Below are positions 1 to 9,700 of a DNA stretch of 64,000 nt, piece after piece. The notes below the pieces were generated by a model, which made no database searches, had not been told where the DNA came from, and saw only the letters and a program-made list of their open reading frames with translations. Source of the stretch: Thauera sp. JM12B12 (lineage in GTDB: Bacteria; Pseudomonadota; Gammaproteobacteria; Burkholderiales; Rhodocyclaceae). The stretch lies in contig NZ_CP154859.1 of assembly GCF_039614725.1 (NCBI RefSeq), positions 620,001 to 684,000 of the forward strand, given 5' to 3'. Made by a program: the position numbers and the translations under genes. Each line of letters opens with the position of its first letter. Within the stretch, counting starts at the first letter, position 1.

Positions 1-87
1 CCGGCGGCCGATGTCGGCGCGCTGGGTCTCTGCCCGAAGTTGCAGCCTCTGCTTGCGCAATGCGAGTTCGACGTGGCGGGCGTCCAT
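1..87 (-). CDS. YqjK-like protein, N-terminal fragment
   Basis: The ATG lies at 85-87 on the minus strand and the frame stays open to the window edge, giving 29 residues rich in Arg, Gln and Leu (start MDARHVELALRKQR). Such short basic helical starts are typical of YqjK, which is encoded after YqjD and YqjE in many proteobacteria, and here the two upstream genes are exactly those. The family has no established biochemical role. Only the N-terminus is visible, so the assignment rests mainly on gene order. Confidence 0.55.
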   Translation of the reverse strand, partial: MDARHVELALRKQRLQLRAETQRADIGRR

Positions 88-100
88 GCGCGGGGTGCCT

Positions 101-493
101 TCAGTCGGGCTTTTTCAGGGCGTCGCGATCGCGCGCGAGCTCGGCGAGGCTGGCCGAGAACAGCTTCGTGCCGCTGCGGAAGGCGCGCGCCGCGTTGCGC
201 GCGGCGAGCAGCCCGCCGCCCAGGCAGATCGCGGTCGCGAGACCGAGCGCGAGCAGGCGGTGCTCTTCCCAGAACAGCACGGTCAGGAAGATCATCAGGA
301 ACACCAGCCCGAAGCCGAGCAGCAGCCCGGCCAGCACGGTGTTGAGCGCGAGGCCGGCGAGGCGGAGCTTCTCCTCCTGAAGCTCGACTGCGAGCAGTTC
401 GAGCCGCGTCTGCACCGTCTGCAGGCCGGCATCGACGATGCCGTGCAGGCTTTCGGCCAGACGCGGTCTGGGCGCCCTGGGGTCGGCGCTCAT
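101..493 (-). CDS. YqjE-type phage holin family membrane protein
   Basis: A 130-residue protein. An amphipathic N-terminal helix (about residues 10-45) is followed by two hydrophobic segments (about 48-72 and 78-98) and a charged C-terminal tail. This is the layout of the YqjE / holin-X family of small inner-membrane proteins. They are often linked to stress-induced ElaB/YqjD proteins and are not true phage lysis holins. It sits 4 nt after the ElaB-like gene and just before the YqjK-like gene, so the three probably form one operon. The function is unknown; the family call is fairly safe. Confidence 0.75.
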   Translation of the reverse strand: MSADPRAPRPRLAESLHGIVDAGLQTVQTRLELLAVELQEEKLRLAGLALNTVLAGLLLGFGLVFLMIFLTVLFWEEHRLLALGLATAICLGGGLLAARNAARAFRSGTKLFSASLAELARDRDALKKPD

Positions 494-497
494 CGAC

Positions 498-809
498 TCA
501 GCGGCGGCTGACCAGGAGGCCGAGCAGGAAGGCGACGCCCGCGGCGACGCCGACCGACTGCCAGGGGTGGTCGTGCACGTAGTCGTCGGTGGCGCGCGCC
601 GCCTTCTGGCCGGAAGCGACGATCGCGGCTTCGGCGTCGGCGAGTCGGTCCTTGGCGATCGCCACGCGGCTGTTGATGCGCGCGCGCAGGTCGTCGAGCT
701 TGCCGCCTTGCTGGTCGGCGGTGAGCTTGAGGAGTTCCTCGGCGTCCGAGATCAGCGACTTGAGGTCGTCCACGAGCTTGTCCTTGGAGGGGTGCTGGGT
801 CGTTGCCAT
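498..809 (-). CDS. DUF883 / ElaB-YqjD family protein
   Basis: A 103-residue protein with a long heptad-like amphipathic helix (about 8-70) and a single C-terminal membrane anchor (about 83-101) ending in Arg-Arg. This is the signature of the ElaB/YqjD/DUF883 family, inner-membrane anchored proteins reported to bind ribosomes in stationary-phase E. coli. It is first in the probable yqjD-yqjE-yqjK operon; the 250 bp upstream separates it from the divergent thioredoxin-like gene and must hold both promoters, though no strong consensus promoter is visible there. Confidence 0.8.
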   Translation of the reverse strand: MATTQHPSKDKLVDDLKSLISDAEELLKLTADQQGGKLDDLRARINSRVAIAKDRLADAEAAIVASGQKAARATDDYVHDHPWQSVGVAAGVAFLLGLLVSRR

Positions 810-1060
810 GGTGGTTCTCCTGTCGGTGGTTCAAAGGGGGGACTGTATCCAGGCCTGCTTCAAGCCTAATCCTCGTCGTCGGCGATCGCAATGAACGATG
901 CGTAAGGGGATGCTGTTCTCCTCGCGCGTCGGCACAGGGGGTGCGCGGGGCGCCAAGGCTTGGCAGAATCGGGGCCTCGCATGCGGTTGCGCCTGCTGCC
1001 TCGGTCGAGGTTGCGGCGCGGACCGTTGACGGACACCACGCTTGCCGAAAAGGTTGCCTC

Positions 1061-1567
1061 ATGATCCGCACACTCGCCTCGATCCTCTGCCTCGGTTTCG
1101 CCGCCGCCACTGCCCATGCCGCCGAGGGTATCGACACCGAGGCCTTCTTCGCGGCGGGCTTCACCGGCCTCGACGGAGAGAAGGTGGCGATGGAGCAGTT
1201 CCGTGGGCGACCGCTGGTGGTCAATTTCTGGGCGCGCTGGTGCGCGCCGTGCCGCGAGGAGATCCCGGAGCTTGCGAAGCTGCGTGCCGAGCAGGCGGCG
1301 GACGGTATCGAGGTGATCGGCGTGGCGATCGAGGAGGTCGGCAAGCGCGAGGCCGTGAAGGCGTTCGCCGCGACCTACGCGATCAACTACCCGGTCGTGC
1401 TCGCCGGGCGGGAGGGGATGTCCCTGATGAAGGCGCTCGGCAATCCCCAGGCGGGACTCCCGTTCACGGTCTACATCGGGCGCGACGGCAAGCCCGCGGG
1501 CAGCAAGCTCGGGCTCCTGCGCCGTGCCGAACTCGAGGCTGCGGCGCAGCGCCTGCTCGCACGCTGA
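1061..1567 (+). CDS. TlpA-like periplasmic thiol:disulfide protein
   Basis: 168 residues. A Sec signal peptide (about 1-20, ending AHA) precedes a thioredoxin fold with the redox motif WCAPC (Cys61 and Cys64), followed by the AhpC/TSA-type strand order of the TlpA/ResA/CcmG group. These proteins act in the periplasm, usually as reductants for cytochrome c maturation or metal-centre assembly. The cis-proline region reads GLPFTVYI. The ATG at 1061 was chosen because it begins the signal peptide; upstream in-frame starts only add non-signal sequence. It converges on xthA and stands alone, so its partner is unknown. Confidence 0.85.
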   Translation: MIRTLASILCLGFAAATAHAAEGIDTEAFFAAGFTGLDGEKVAMEQFRGRPLVVNFWARWCAPCREEIPELAKLRAEQAADGIEVIGVAIEEVGKREAVKAFAATYAINYPVVLAGREGMSLMKALGNPQAGLPFTVYIGRDGKPAGSKLGLLRRAELEAAAQRLLAR

Positions 1568-1625
1568 GCGTCGGTGCGTGTGGCTACGGGCCGCCGTGGC
1601 CGCGCGCCGCACGCTTCGTCCGCGC

Positions 1626-2408
1626 TCAGATCGTCCAGTCGTAATCCACCGTCAGCGGGGCGTGGTCTGAGAAGCGCTCCGCCTTGTAGACCGCCGCGCT
1701 GCGCGCGCTCGCCGCGAGCCCCGGGGTGGCGACCTGGTAATCCAGCCGCCATCCGACGTTCTTCGCCCACGCCTGGCCTCGGTTCGACCACCACGTGTAG
1801 CAGGCGTCGGTGGCCTCCGGGTGCAGGCGGCGATAGACGTCGATCCAGCCCTGCTCGTCGAAGAGCCGGCTCAGCCAGGCACGCTCCTCGGGCAGGAAGC
1901 CCGAGTTCTTCTGGTTCGACTTCCAGTTCCTGAGGTCGGCCTCGCGGTGGGCGATGTTCCAGTCGCCGCACACCACGACCTCCTGGCCGCTCTGGAAGAG
2001 CTGGTCCATGTGCGGCAGGAAGCGGTCCATGAAGTCGAACTTCACCTGCTGACGCTCTTCCGAACTGGAGCCGGAGGGCAGGTACAGCGACACCACCGAC
2101 AGCTTGCCGAAATCCAGCTGCAGGAAGCGGCCCTCGGCGTCGATGTCGGCGATGCCCAGGCCTTCGACCACGCGGTCGGGTGCGTGTCGGCTGTAGATGC
2201 CGACCCCGCTGTAGCCCTTCTTCTCGGCATGGTGGAACCAGCCCCGCAGCCCGGCGGGCGCGCGCATCGCATCGTCGAGGTCGCCGGCCTGCGCCTTGAG
2301 CTCCTGCACGCAGACGAAATCGGCGTTCTGTGCGGGCAGCCAGTCGAGCAGACCCTTGCGGCAGGCCGAGCGGATGCCGTTGAGGTTGAGGGAGATGATG
2401 CGTAACAT
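1626..2408 (-). CDS. xthA: Exodeoxyribonuclease III
   Basis: 260 residues, full length for the XthA/ExoA branch of the exonuclease-endonuclease-phosphatase fold. It is a cytoplasmic base-excision repair enzyme with AP endonuclease and 3'-5' exonuclease/phosphatase activity. Visible motifs are the N-terminal SLNLNGIR, the metal ligand Glu in VQELKAQ, the GDWNIAH strand and the C-terminal [10 protein letters not shown] with the catalytic His. It is divergent from pyrE with only 23 bp between the start codons, so the two promoters must overlap or reach into each other's coding sequence. This gene pair is common in betaproteobacteria. Confidence 0.93.
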   Translation of the reverse strand: MLRIISLNLNGIRSACRKGLLDWLPAQNADFVCVQELKAQAGDLDDAMRAPAGLRGWFHHAEKKGYSGVGIYSRHAPDRVVEGLGIADIDAEGRFLQLDFGKLSVVSLYLPSGSSSEERQQVKFDFMDRFLPHMDQLFQSGQEVVVCGDWNIAHREADLRNWKSNQKNSGFLPEERAWLSRLFDEQGWIDVYRRLHPEATDACYTWWSNRGQAWAKNVGWRLDYQVATPGLAASARSAAVYKAERFSDHAPLTVDYDWTI

Positions 2409-2431
2409 GGACGGCCTCCAGTATCAGCTGC

Positions 2432-3094
2432 TTGGCAGCCCAAAAAGCCGTGGATTTTAGCCGGGATTTCATCGCCCTCGCCTGTCGCAAGGGTGTGCTG
2501 CGCTTCGGCGCTTTCGTGACCAAGGCGGGACGCAACTCGCCGTACTTCTTCAACGCCGGGCTGTTCGACGACGGCGCCTCGTTCCGTGAGCTGTGCGGCT
2601 ACTACGCGCGCACGATCCGCGCCTCGGGCGTGGCCTGCGACATGCTGTTCGGGCCGGCCTACAAGGGCATCCCGCTCGTTGCCGGCACCGCGATCCGCCT
2701 CGCCGAGGACGGCCTTGACCTGCCCTTCGCCTTCAATCGCAAGGAGGCCAAGGACCACGGCGAGGGCGGCACGCTGATCGGGGCGCCGCTCAAGGGCCGC
2801 GTGCTGATCCTGGATGACGTCATTTCTGCCGGTACCTCGGTGCGCGAGTCGGTCGAGCTGATCCGGGCCGCGGGCGCGACGCCGGCCGGTGTGGTGATCG
2901 CGCTCGATCGCATGGAGCGCGGCAAGAGCGCGCTGTCGGCGGTGCAGGAGGTGAGGGAGACCTTCGGCATCCCGGTGGTGGCGGTGGCCACGCTCGAGGA
3001 CCTGATCGCCTACCTGGCGGACAGCCCCGAGCTCGCCGCCAATCTCGACGCGGTCAGGGCCTATCGGGAGCAGTATGGGATTTCCGCGCGCTGA
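2432..3094 (+). CDS. pyrE: Orotate phosphoribosyltransferase
   Basis: 220 residues. It joins orotate to PRPP, making orotidine-5'-phosphate in de novo pyrimidine synthesis. The PRPP loop [13 protein letters not shown] is intact and the N-terminal [13 protein letters not shown] strand is typical. The start is uncertain: TTG at 2432 gives the usual family length, while GTG at 2450 would begin MDFSRDF and fits many homologues equally well; there is no in-frame ATG. The 3' end overlaps the next gene by 20 nt, suggesting translational coupling. Confidence 0.93.
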   Translation: MAAQKAVDFSRDFIALACRKGVLRFGAFVTKAGRNSPYFFNAGLFDDGASFRELCGYYARTIRASGVACDMLFGPAYKGIPLVAGTAIRLAEDGLDLPFAFNRKEAKDHGEGGTLIGAPLKGRVLILDDVISAGTSVRESVELIRAAGATPAGVVIALDRMERGKSALSAVQEVRETFGIPVVAVATLEDLIAYLADSPELAANLDAVRAYREQYGISAR

Positions 3095-3752
3095 CCTTGG
3101 GTTGCTCGGCTTCGCCGCCTGCCTGCTGCTGGCCGTTCAGGCCATGCCGGTGGCCGCCCAGCAGGCCAGGCAGAAGACCATCTACTGCTGCGATGTCGGG
3201 GGCCAGCCCGTGTGCGGCGATATCCTGCCGGCCGCCTGCTATGGGCGGGCCTATCGCGAGATGAGCCCCTCCGGCGTCGTCCGGCGGCATGTGGCCGCGC
3301 CGCTGACCGCCGACGAGATCGCCGCGCGGGCAGCGCTCGAGCGCGAACGCCGAGCCGAGGAGGCCGATCGTCTGCGCCGGCTGCGCCTCGACCAGGCCCT
3401 GCTCGAGACCTACCGCAACCTCGAGGACCTCGATCGCCGCCGTGACCGCGAGCTGCGCGACCTGGACCGCAGCATCAGCCAGCTGCGCGCGCGCGAGAGC
3501 GAGCTCATCGAGCGCCAGCGCGCGCTGATCTCCGAGGCCACGCACACCGAGAAGAGCGAGGTCGCCGCCAGCCTCGAGGCCGACATCCGCGTGCTCGACA
3601 GCGAGATCGTCACCCAGTCCTCGATCATCTCGGCCAAGCTGCGCGAGCGCAACGCCGTGGTCGAGCGCTTCGAGGAGGATCGCGGGCGCTACCTCGAGCT
3701 CACCGCCGGCGATAACCCCGAAGCCCGCCGCGCGGTGCTGGAGCGTCGCTGA
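3075..3752 (+). CDS. Secreted coiled-coil protein with DUF4124-like N-terminus
   Basis: 225 residues. A hydrophobic signal segment (about 8-28, ending VAAQQ) is followed by a short Cys-containing stretch ([15 protein letters not shown], with a later AACYG) resembling the DUF4124 domain of periplasmic proteins. From about residue 80 to 205 there is an almost continuous Arg/Glu/Leu-rich coiled coil. The start overlaps the end of pyrE. The protein is probably periplasmic and oligomeric. Function is unknown; position next to pyrE gives no clear hint. Confidence 0.7.
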   Translation: MGFPRADLGLLGFAACLLLAVQAMPVAAQQARQKTIYCCDVGGQPVCGDILPAACYGRAYREMSPSGVVRRHVAAPLTADEIAARAALERERRAEEADRLRRLRLDQALLETYRNLEDLDRRRDRELRDLDRSISQLRARESELIERQRALISEATHTEKSEVAASLEADIRVLDSEIVTQSSIISAKLRERNAVVERFEEDRGRYLELTAGDNPEARRAVLERR

Positions 3753-3786
3753 GCCGGGCTGCCCGGGCTCTGCACGGCTGCCGAGG

Positions 3787-5880
3787 ATGCCGAATCCGGA
3801 CCGCCTGACGGACAGGGAGCGCACGGGGGTGAAGGTGCGTGCGGCCTGCCCGCACGACTGCCCCGACACCTGCGCCATGGAGGTCACCGTCGCCGACGGA
3901 CGCGCGGTGAAGATCCGCGGCGCCGCCGACATGCCCTTCACCAACGGCGCGCTGTGCACCAAGGTCGCGCACTACCTCGAGCGCGTGTATTCCGACCAGC
4001 GCCTGCTGCACCCGATGAAGCGCGTCGGCCGCAAGGGCGAGGGCCGTTTCGCGCGCATCTCGTGGGACGAGGCGCTCGACATCATCGCCGCCAGGTACCG
4101 GGAGATCGCCGCCGACGACCCGCGCGCGATCCTGCCCTACAGCTACGCCGGCACCATGGGCCTGGTGCAGGGCGAGAGCCTGGACCGGCGCTTCTTCCAC
4201 CGGCTGGGCGCGTCCTTGCTCGATCGAACGATCTGCGCCGCGGCCGGGGCGCACGGCTGGAAGGCGACGGTGGGGGCGATGATCGGCGCCGATCCGGAGG
4301 CGGTCGCCGAGGCCCGGCTGATCCTGATCTGGGGCGGCAACCCCGTGGTGTCAAACGTGCACGGCTGGCGCTACCTGCAGGAAGCCAGGCGGCGCGGCGC
4401 GAAGCTGGTGTGCATCGACCCGCGGCGCTCCGAGACCGCGGCGAAGTGCGATCAGCATCTCGCGCCGCTGCCCGGCACCGACGGCGCGCTGGCGCTGGCG
4501 ATGATGCAGGTGCTGATCGAGCGCGGCCTGCTCGACCATGACTACGTTGCCCGTCACACCCTGGGTTTCGACGCCCTCGCCGACCGCGTGCGCGCCTTCA
4601 CGCCCGAGTGGGCGGCGCCGCTCACCGGCCTGGATGCGGCGCAGATCCGCACTCTGGCGCTCGAGTATGGTGCGACCCCGCGCAGCCTCATCCGCCTGAA
4701 CTACGGCCTCAACCGCTGTGCGGGCGGCGGCATGGCGGTGCGCAACGTCGCCTGCCTGCCCGCGCTGACCGGCGCCTGGCGCCACGCCGGCTGCGGCGCG
4801 CTGCTGTCGACATCGGGCAACTTCCCGGTGGATCACGCGGCGCTGCAGCGGCCTGATCTCTACCCGGACGCCGGGCGTTATCCGCCGCGCACGCTCAACA
4901 TGTCCTTCATCGGCGAGGTGCTGCTCGAGACACGCGATCCGCCGGTGCGGGCGATCCACGTCTATAACTCGAACCCGGTGGCGGTGGCGCCCGACAGCAA
5001 CCGCGTGCGCGCCGGCTTTGCGCGCGAGGACCTGTTCTGCGTCGTGCACGAGCAGTTCCAGACCGATACCGCAGACTACGCCGATATCCTGCTGCCGGCG
5101 ACCACCCAGCTCGAGCATCGTGACGTGCATTCGACCTACGGCCATGTCTACGCGGTGGACAACCGGCCGGCGATCGCGCCGCTCGGCGATGCGCGCTCCA
5201 ACACCGAGGTCTTCCGCGCGCTCGCGCGCCGGCTCGGCTTCGGGCATGCGGCGCTGTACGAGTCCGACGAGACGATCGCCGCCGCGGCCTTCCGCGCGGG
5301 CGACGCGCGCGCGGCCGGGCTGGCCGAAGGCATGCAGGCGAAGGGCTGGGCACGCCTCGCCCTGCCGCAGCCCTTCGCGCCCTTCGCCGACGGCGGTTTC
5401 CGCACGCCCTCGGGCAAGTGCGAGTTCTTCTCCGCCGCGCTCGCCGGCGAGGGGCTCGATCCCTTGCCCGCCTGGCATCCGCCGGCGGAGTCGGTGGTCA
5501 GCAACCCGGGCCTTGCCGCGCGCTACCCGCTGGCGCTGATCACGCCGCCGGCGCGTAACTTCCTCAACTCCAGCTTCGCCAACCTGCCGCGCTTTCTCGA
5601 CAGCGAAGGCGAGCCGAGGGTGCTCATCCACCCCGACGACGCGGTGGTGCGTGCCATCGTCGATGGCCAGAACGTGCGCATCCACAACGACCGCGGCGCC
5701 TTCCGGGCGCGCGCCGTGCTCAGCACCGACGTGCGGCCGGGCGTCGTATGTGCGCCTTCGGTGTGGTGGCCCAAGCTGTCTCCGGGCGGTACAAACGCCA
5801 ATGCGGTGACCTCGTCGGCTCGCACCGACATGGGCGACGGACCGGTCTTCTACGACTGTCTGGTCGAGGTCGGTGCATGA
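3787..5880 (+). CDS. Molybdopterin-dependent oxidoreductase, single-subunit DMSO reductase family
   Basis: 697 residues. An N-terminal [4Fe-4S] site is formed by Cys21, Cys25, Cys29 and Cys57 (CPHDCPDTC then ALC). The molybdopterin domain follows (GESLDRRF, WGGNPVVSN, LPGTDGALALAM), then a C-terminal molydopterin-dinucleotide-binding domain (about 585-697, with LNSSFANLP). Cys150 in the segment DRTICAAAG is a plausible Mo/W ligand. There is no Tat signal, so it is likely cytoplasmic. The substrate cannot be told from sequence: formate, polysulfide and hydroxylase-type relatives share this layout. A GTG at 3829 is an alternative, shorter start. Its stop overlaps the sirtuin start. Confidence 0.87.
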   Translation: MPNPDRLTDRERTGVKVRAACPHDCPDTCAMEVTVADGRAVKIRGAADMPFTNGALCTKVAHYLERVYSDQRLLHPMKRVGRKGEGRFARISWDEALDIIAARYREIAADDPRAILPYSYAGTMGLVQGESLDRRFFHRLGASLLDRTICAAAGAHGWKATVGAMIGADPEAVAEARLILIWGGNPVVSNVHGWRYLQEARRRGAKLVCIDPRRSETAAKCDQHLAPLPGTDGALALAMMQVLIERGLLDHDYVARHTLGFDALADRVRAFTPEWAAPLTGLDAAQIRTLALEYGATPRSLIRLNYGLNRCAGGGMAVRNVACLPALTGAWRHAGCGALLSTSGNFPVDHAALQRPDLYPDAGRYPPRTLNMSFIGEVLLETRDPPVRAIHVYNSNPVAVAPDSNRVRAGFAREDLFCVVHEQFQTDTADYADILLPATTQLEHRDVHSTYGHVYAVDNRPAIAPLGDARSNTEVFRALARRLGFGHAALYESDETIAAAAFRAGDARAAGLAEGMQAKGWARLALPQPFAPFADGGFRTPSGKCEFFSAALAGEGLDPLPAWHPPAESVVSNPGLAARYPLALITPPARNFLNSSFANLPRFLDSEGEPRVLIHPDDAVVRAIVDGQNVRIHNDRGAFRARAVLSTDVRPGVVCAPSVWWPKLSPGGTNANAVTSSARTDMGDGPVFYDCLVEVGA

Positions 5881-6662
5881 CGACGCCGGCTGCAGCCCTC
5901 GACGCCGCTGCCGCCATCCTCGGGGGGGCGCGCCGCATCCTGTTCGTCACCGGGGCGGGCATCTCCGCCGACTCCGGGTTGCCCACCTATCGCGGCATCG
6001 GCGGGCTTTACCACGACCGTCTCACTGCGGAAGGTCTGACCATCGAGGAGGCGCTCTCCGGCGAGATGATGGCGACCCGGCCGGACATCGCCTGGCGCTA
6101 CATCGCGCAGATCGAGGAAAGCTGCCGGGGCGCTCGCCCCAACGCTGCCCACCGCCTGATCGCCGCCCTCGAGGAGGAGCGCGACATGGTGTGCGTGCTC
6201 ACGCAGAACGTCGACGGCCTGCATCGCGCGGCCGGCACGCGCACGCTCATCGAGATCCACGGCACGGTGCATCGCCTGCACTGCATGGATTGTCACCACG
6301 GGCGCAGGGTGCCCGACTACGCCGGACTGCAGATTCCGCCCGAGTGCCCGCATTGCGGGGGGCTCATGCGCCCCGGGGTGGTGCTCTTCGGCGAGGCGCT
6401 GCCGGACGCGGCGATCGATCGCCTCGAGCATGTGCTCGCGGATGGCGTGGACGCCGTGGTGTCGATCGGCACCACCAGCGTGTTTCCCTACATCGCCGGG
6501 CCGGTGGTGTGGGCGGCGCGCCGCGGCGTCCCCACGATCGAGATCAATCCGGGCGATACCGCGGTGAGCAGGATCGTCGACCACCGCCTGCGCATGCGTG
6601 CCGCCGAGGCCTTGCCGGAACTGTGGCGGCGCATGCATCCGTGCGACCCGGCCGAGGATTGA
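5877..6662 (+). CDS. SIR2-family NAD-dependent protein deacylase
   Basis: 261 residues. It removes acyl groups from lysines using NAD+. Motifs include TGAGISADSGLPTYRG for NAD binding, TQNVDGLH, the catalytic His in EIHGT, and a four-Cys zinc site (CMDC and CPHC). The ATG at 5877 overlaps the TGA of the molybdoenzyme gene in an ATGA junction, so the two are translationally coupled. That arrangement suggests the sirtuin regulates the oxidoreductase or its pathway, as sirtuins do for acyl-CoA synthetases, but this is inference. A bidirectional terminator follows at 6715-6748. Confidence 0.92.
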   Translation: MTTPAAALDAAAAILGGARRILFVTGAGISADSGLPTYRGIGGLYHDRLTAEGLTIEEALSGEMMATRPDIAWRYIAQIEESCRGARPNAAHRLIAALEEERDMVCVLTQNVDGLHRAAGTRTLIEIHGTVHRLHCMDCHHGRRVPDYAGLQIPPECPHCGGLMRPGVVLFGEALPDAAIDRLEHVLADGVDAVVSIGTTSVFPYIAGPVVWAARRGVPTIEINPGDTAVSRIVDHRLRMRAAEALPELWRRMHPCDPAED

Positions 6663-6714
6663 GCCCGGGCGGCCGGACGCCATGCCCGACGGCGTGGGCT
6701 GCGGGTTGACGAAG

Positions 6715-6748
6715 AACGGGCCGGGGACTCACGTCCACCGGCCCGTTT
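6715..6748. terminator. Bidirectional intrinsic terminator
   Basis: A 10-bp stem AACGGGCCGG / CCGGCCCGTT with a 13-nt loop lies between the convergent sirtuin and FAD/Fe-S oxidoreductase genes. The plus strand ends in a short T run and the minus strand in TTC, so it can serve both directions, though the U tract is short. Confidence 0.7.
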
Positions 6749-6767
6749 GCGAACGGCGGCGCCGCCG

Positions 6768-9700
6768 CTACAGCAGCACGCGCTCGATGCCGCCGTTGTT
6801 GGCCTTGGCGACGTAGTCCGGCAGCCAGTTGTCGCCCAGCAAGTGCTTGGCCAGTTCGACCACGATGTAGTCGGGCTCGATGCCGCCGGCGTCGTTGGCG
6901 TAGCGGTGCATGCCCTGCAGGCAGCTCGGGCAGGAGGTGAGCATCTTGACCTTTGCGTTCGGGTCGCCCTCGCGCAGGGCGGCTGCGCCTTTCTCGATCT
7001 CTTCCTGCTTGCGGAAGCGCGCCTGGGTCGAGATGTCGGGGCGCGCGACCGCGAGCGTGCCCGACTCGCCGCAGCAGCGGTCCGAGAGATCGACGCGCGT
7101 TCCCATCAGCTCGTTGGCCACCTTGATGCCCGAATGGACCTTCATCGGCGTGTGGCAGGGCTCGTGGTACATGTACTTCACGCCGCTGACGCCCTCGAGC
7201 CGGACGCCCTTCTCCATCAGGTACTCGTGGATGTCGAGCAGGCGGCAGCCGGGGAAGATCTTCTCGAATTCGTACTTCTGCAGCTGGTCCATGCAGGTGC
7301 CGCAGGACACGATCACGGTCTTGATGTCGAGGTAGTTCAGCGTGTTGGCGACGCGGTGGAAGAGCACGCGGTTGTCGGTGGTGATCTTCTGGCCCTTGTC
7401 TTCCTCGCCGGCAGCGGTCTGCGGATAGCCGCAGCACAGGTAGCCCGGCGGCAGAACGGTCTGCGTGCCGACGTGATAGAGCATGGCCTGGGTGGCCAGG
7501 CCGACCTGGCTGAACAGGCGCTCCGAGCCGCAGCCCGGGAAGTAGAACACCGCCTCGGAGTCGCCGTTGGCCTTCTGCGGGTCGCGGATCACCGGGATGA
7601 CCTTGTCGTCCTCGATGTCGAGCAGCGCACGGCTGGTCTTCTTGGGCAGGTTGCCGGGCATCGGCTTGTTGATGAAGTGGATCACCTGCGCCTTGATCGG
7701 CGCCTTGCCGAGCGTGGCCGGCGGCGTCTTCACCTGCGGCTGGACGAGGCCGAACCGCTTGCCGAGGTCGTGCGCCCAGCGCTGCGCCTTGTAGCCCCAG
7801 TCCATCATGCCGACGCGCATCGCCTTGATCGTGGTCGGATCCTTGATGGTCAGGAAGGCCATGGCCGCTGCCTTGCCCGGGTTGAACGACTTCTTGCCCT
7901 GCTTCCTGAGCAGGTTGCGCATCTTGATCGACACGTCGCCGAAGTCGATGTCCACCGGACAGGGCTTCTCGCACTTGTGGCAGATCGTGCAGTGGTCGGC
8001 CACGTCCTCGAACTCGGCCCAGTGCGCCAGCGACACGCCGCGACGGGTCTGCTCCTCGTACAGGAAGGCCTCGATCAGCAGCGAGGTGGACAGGATCTTG
8101 TTGCGCGGCGAATAGAGCAGGTTGGCGCGCGGCACGTGGGTGGAGCACACCGGCTTGCACTTGCCGCAGCGCAGGCAGTCCTTGATGTCGTGGGCGATGT
8201 CGCCGACGTCGGTCTGCTCCATGATGATGGACTCATGGCCCATGAGGTTGAAGCTGGGGGTGTAGGCGTTGTCGAGGTTGCCGCGGATCGGCCCCTTGCG
8301 CATCAGCTTGCCGCGGTTGAAGCGGCCCTCCGGGTCGACCTTCTCCTTGTACGCCCAGAAGTTCGCCATCTCCTCGTCGGTGAGATAGTCGATCTTGGTG
8401 ATGCCGATGCCGTGCTCGCCGGAGATCACGCCATCGAGGCTGCGCGCCAGCGCCATGATGCGGTCGACCGCGCGGTTGGCGGTCTGCAGCATCTCGTAGT
8501 GGTCGGAGTTGACCGGCAGGTTGGTGTGCACGTTGCCGTCGCCGGCGTGCATGTGCAGGGCGACGAAGACGCGGCCGCGCAGGATCTCCTTGTGGATCTC
8601 CTGAATGCGCGCGAGCACCGGCGCGAACACGTTGCCGTCGAAGATGTTGCGCAGCTGCGGGCGCAGCTCCTGCTTCCAGGACACGCGGATCGAGTAGTCC
8701 TGCAGGCGGTGGAAGAGGCGGGGGGCGTCGGCGCGGTTGGACAGCTCGCCCGCCACGATGCCGTATTCGCCGAACTGCGCTTCGGCTTCGGCGAGCGGCA
8801 GGTCGAGGTTGTCGAGCAGCCACTGCCAGCGCCCGCGCACGGCGGCGATCTGGTCGAGCGCGGCCTGGCGGCGGTCGCCGAGCAGCTCCTCGCTGGCAAC
8901 ATCGGCGTCGCCCGCGTTGAGCGGCAGTTCGCCCTGCAGGAACTCGGTGAGCGCATCGCAGAGCGCGATCTTGTTCTGCGTCGACAGCTCGATGTTGATG
9001 CGCTCGATGCCGTCGCAGTATTCGCCCATGCGCGGCAGCGGGATGACCACGTCCTCGTTGATCTTGAACGCGTTGGTGTGGCGCGAGATCGCCGCGGTGC
9101 GGCTGCGCTCGAGCCAGAAGCGCTTGCGTTGCTCGGGGCTCACGGCGATGAAGCCTTCCGAGCCGCGCGCGTTGGTCATGCGCACCACCTCGGAGGCGGC
9201 CCGCATCACCGCGTCCTCGTCATGGCCGACGACGTCGCCGATCAGCACCATCTTCGGGCGGCCGTGGCGTTTGGCCTTGGTGGCGTAGCCCACCGCCTTC
9301 ACGTAGCGCTCGTCCAGGTGCTCGAGGCCGGCGAGCTGCACGCCCGCGGCGTGCCCGCCGCCGCCGGGCTTGAAGAAATCGGTGATCTCGACGATCGCCG
9401 GTACCGCCTCGCGCACCTGGCCGAAGAACTCCAGGCACACCGTGCGCGTCACCGGCGGCATCTTGTGCAGCACCCAGCGCGCGGCGACGATGAGGCCGTC
9501 GGTGCCTTCCTTCTGCACGCCCGGCACGCCGCCGAGGAACTTGTCGGTGACGTCCTTGCCCAGGCCGACCTTGCGGCAGGCTGCGCCGGGCATGGCGAGG
9601 ATCTCCTCGCCGAGCGGGGCGTTGGTGAGGCCGTCGGAGCGGCGCAGGCGGAAGCGTACGGTCTCCTGCTCGTGGATCTTGCCGAAGTTGTGATCGAGGC

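Noticed and set aside
101..493. Prophage interpretation of the holin-family gene
   Set aside because: Its neighbours are YqjD/ElaB- and YqjK-like genes and no phage gene is present; this is the chromosomal YqjE family.
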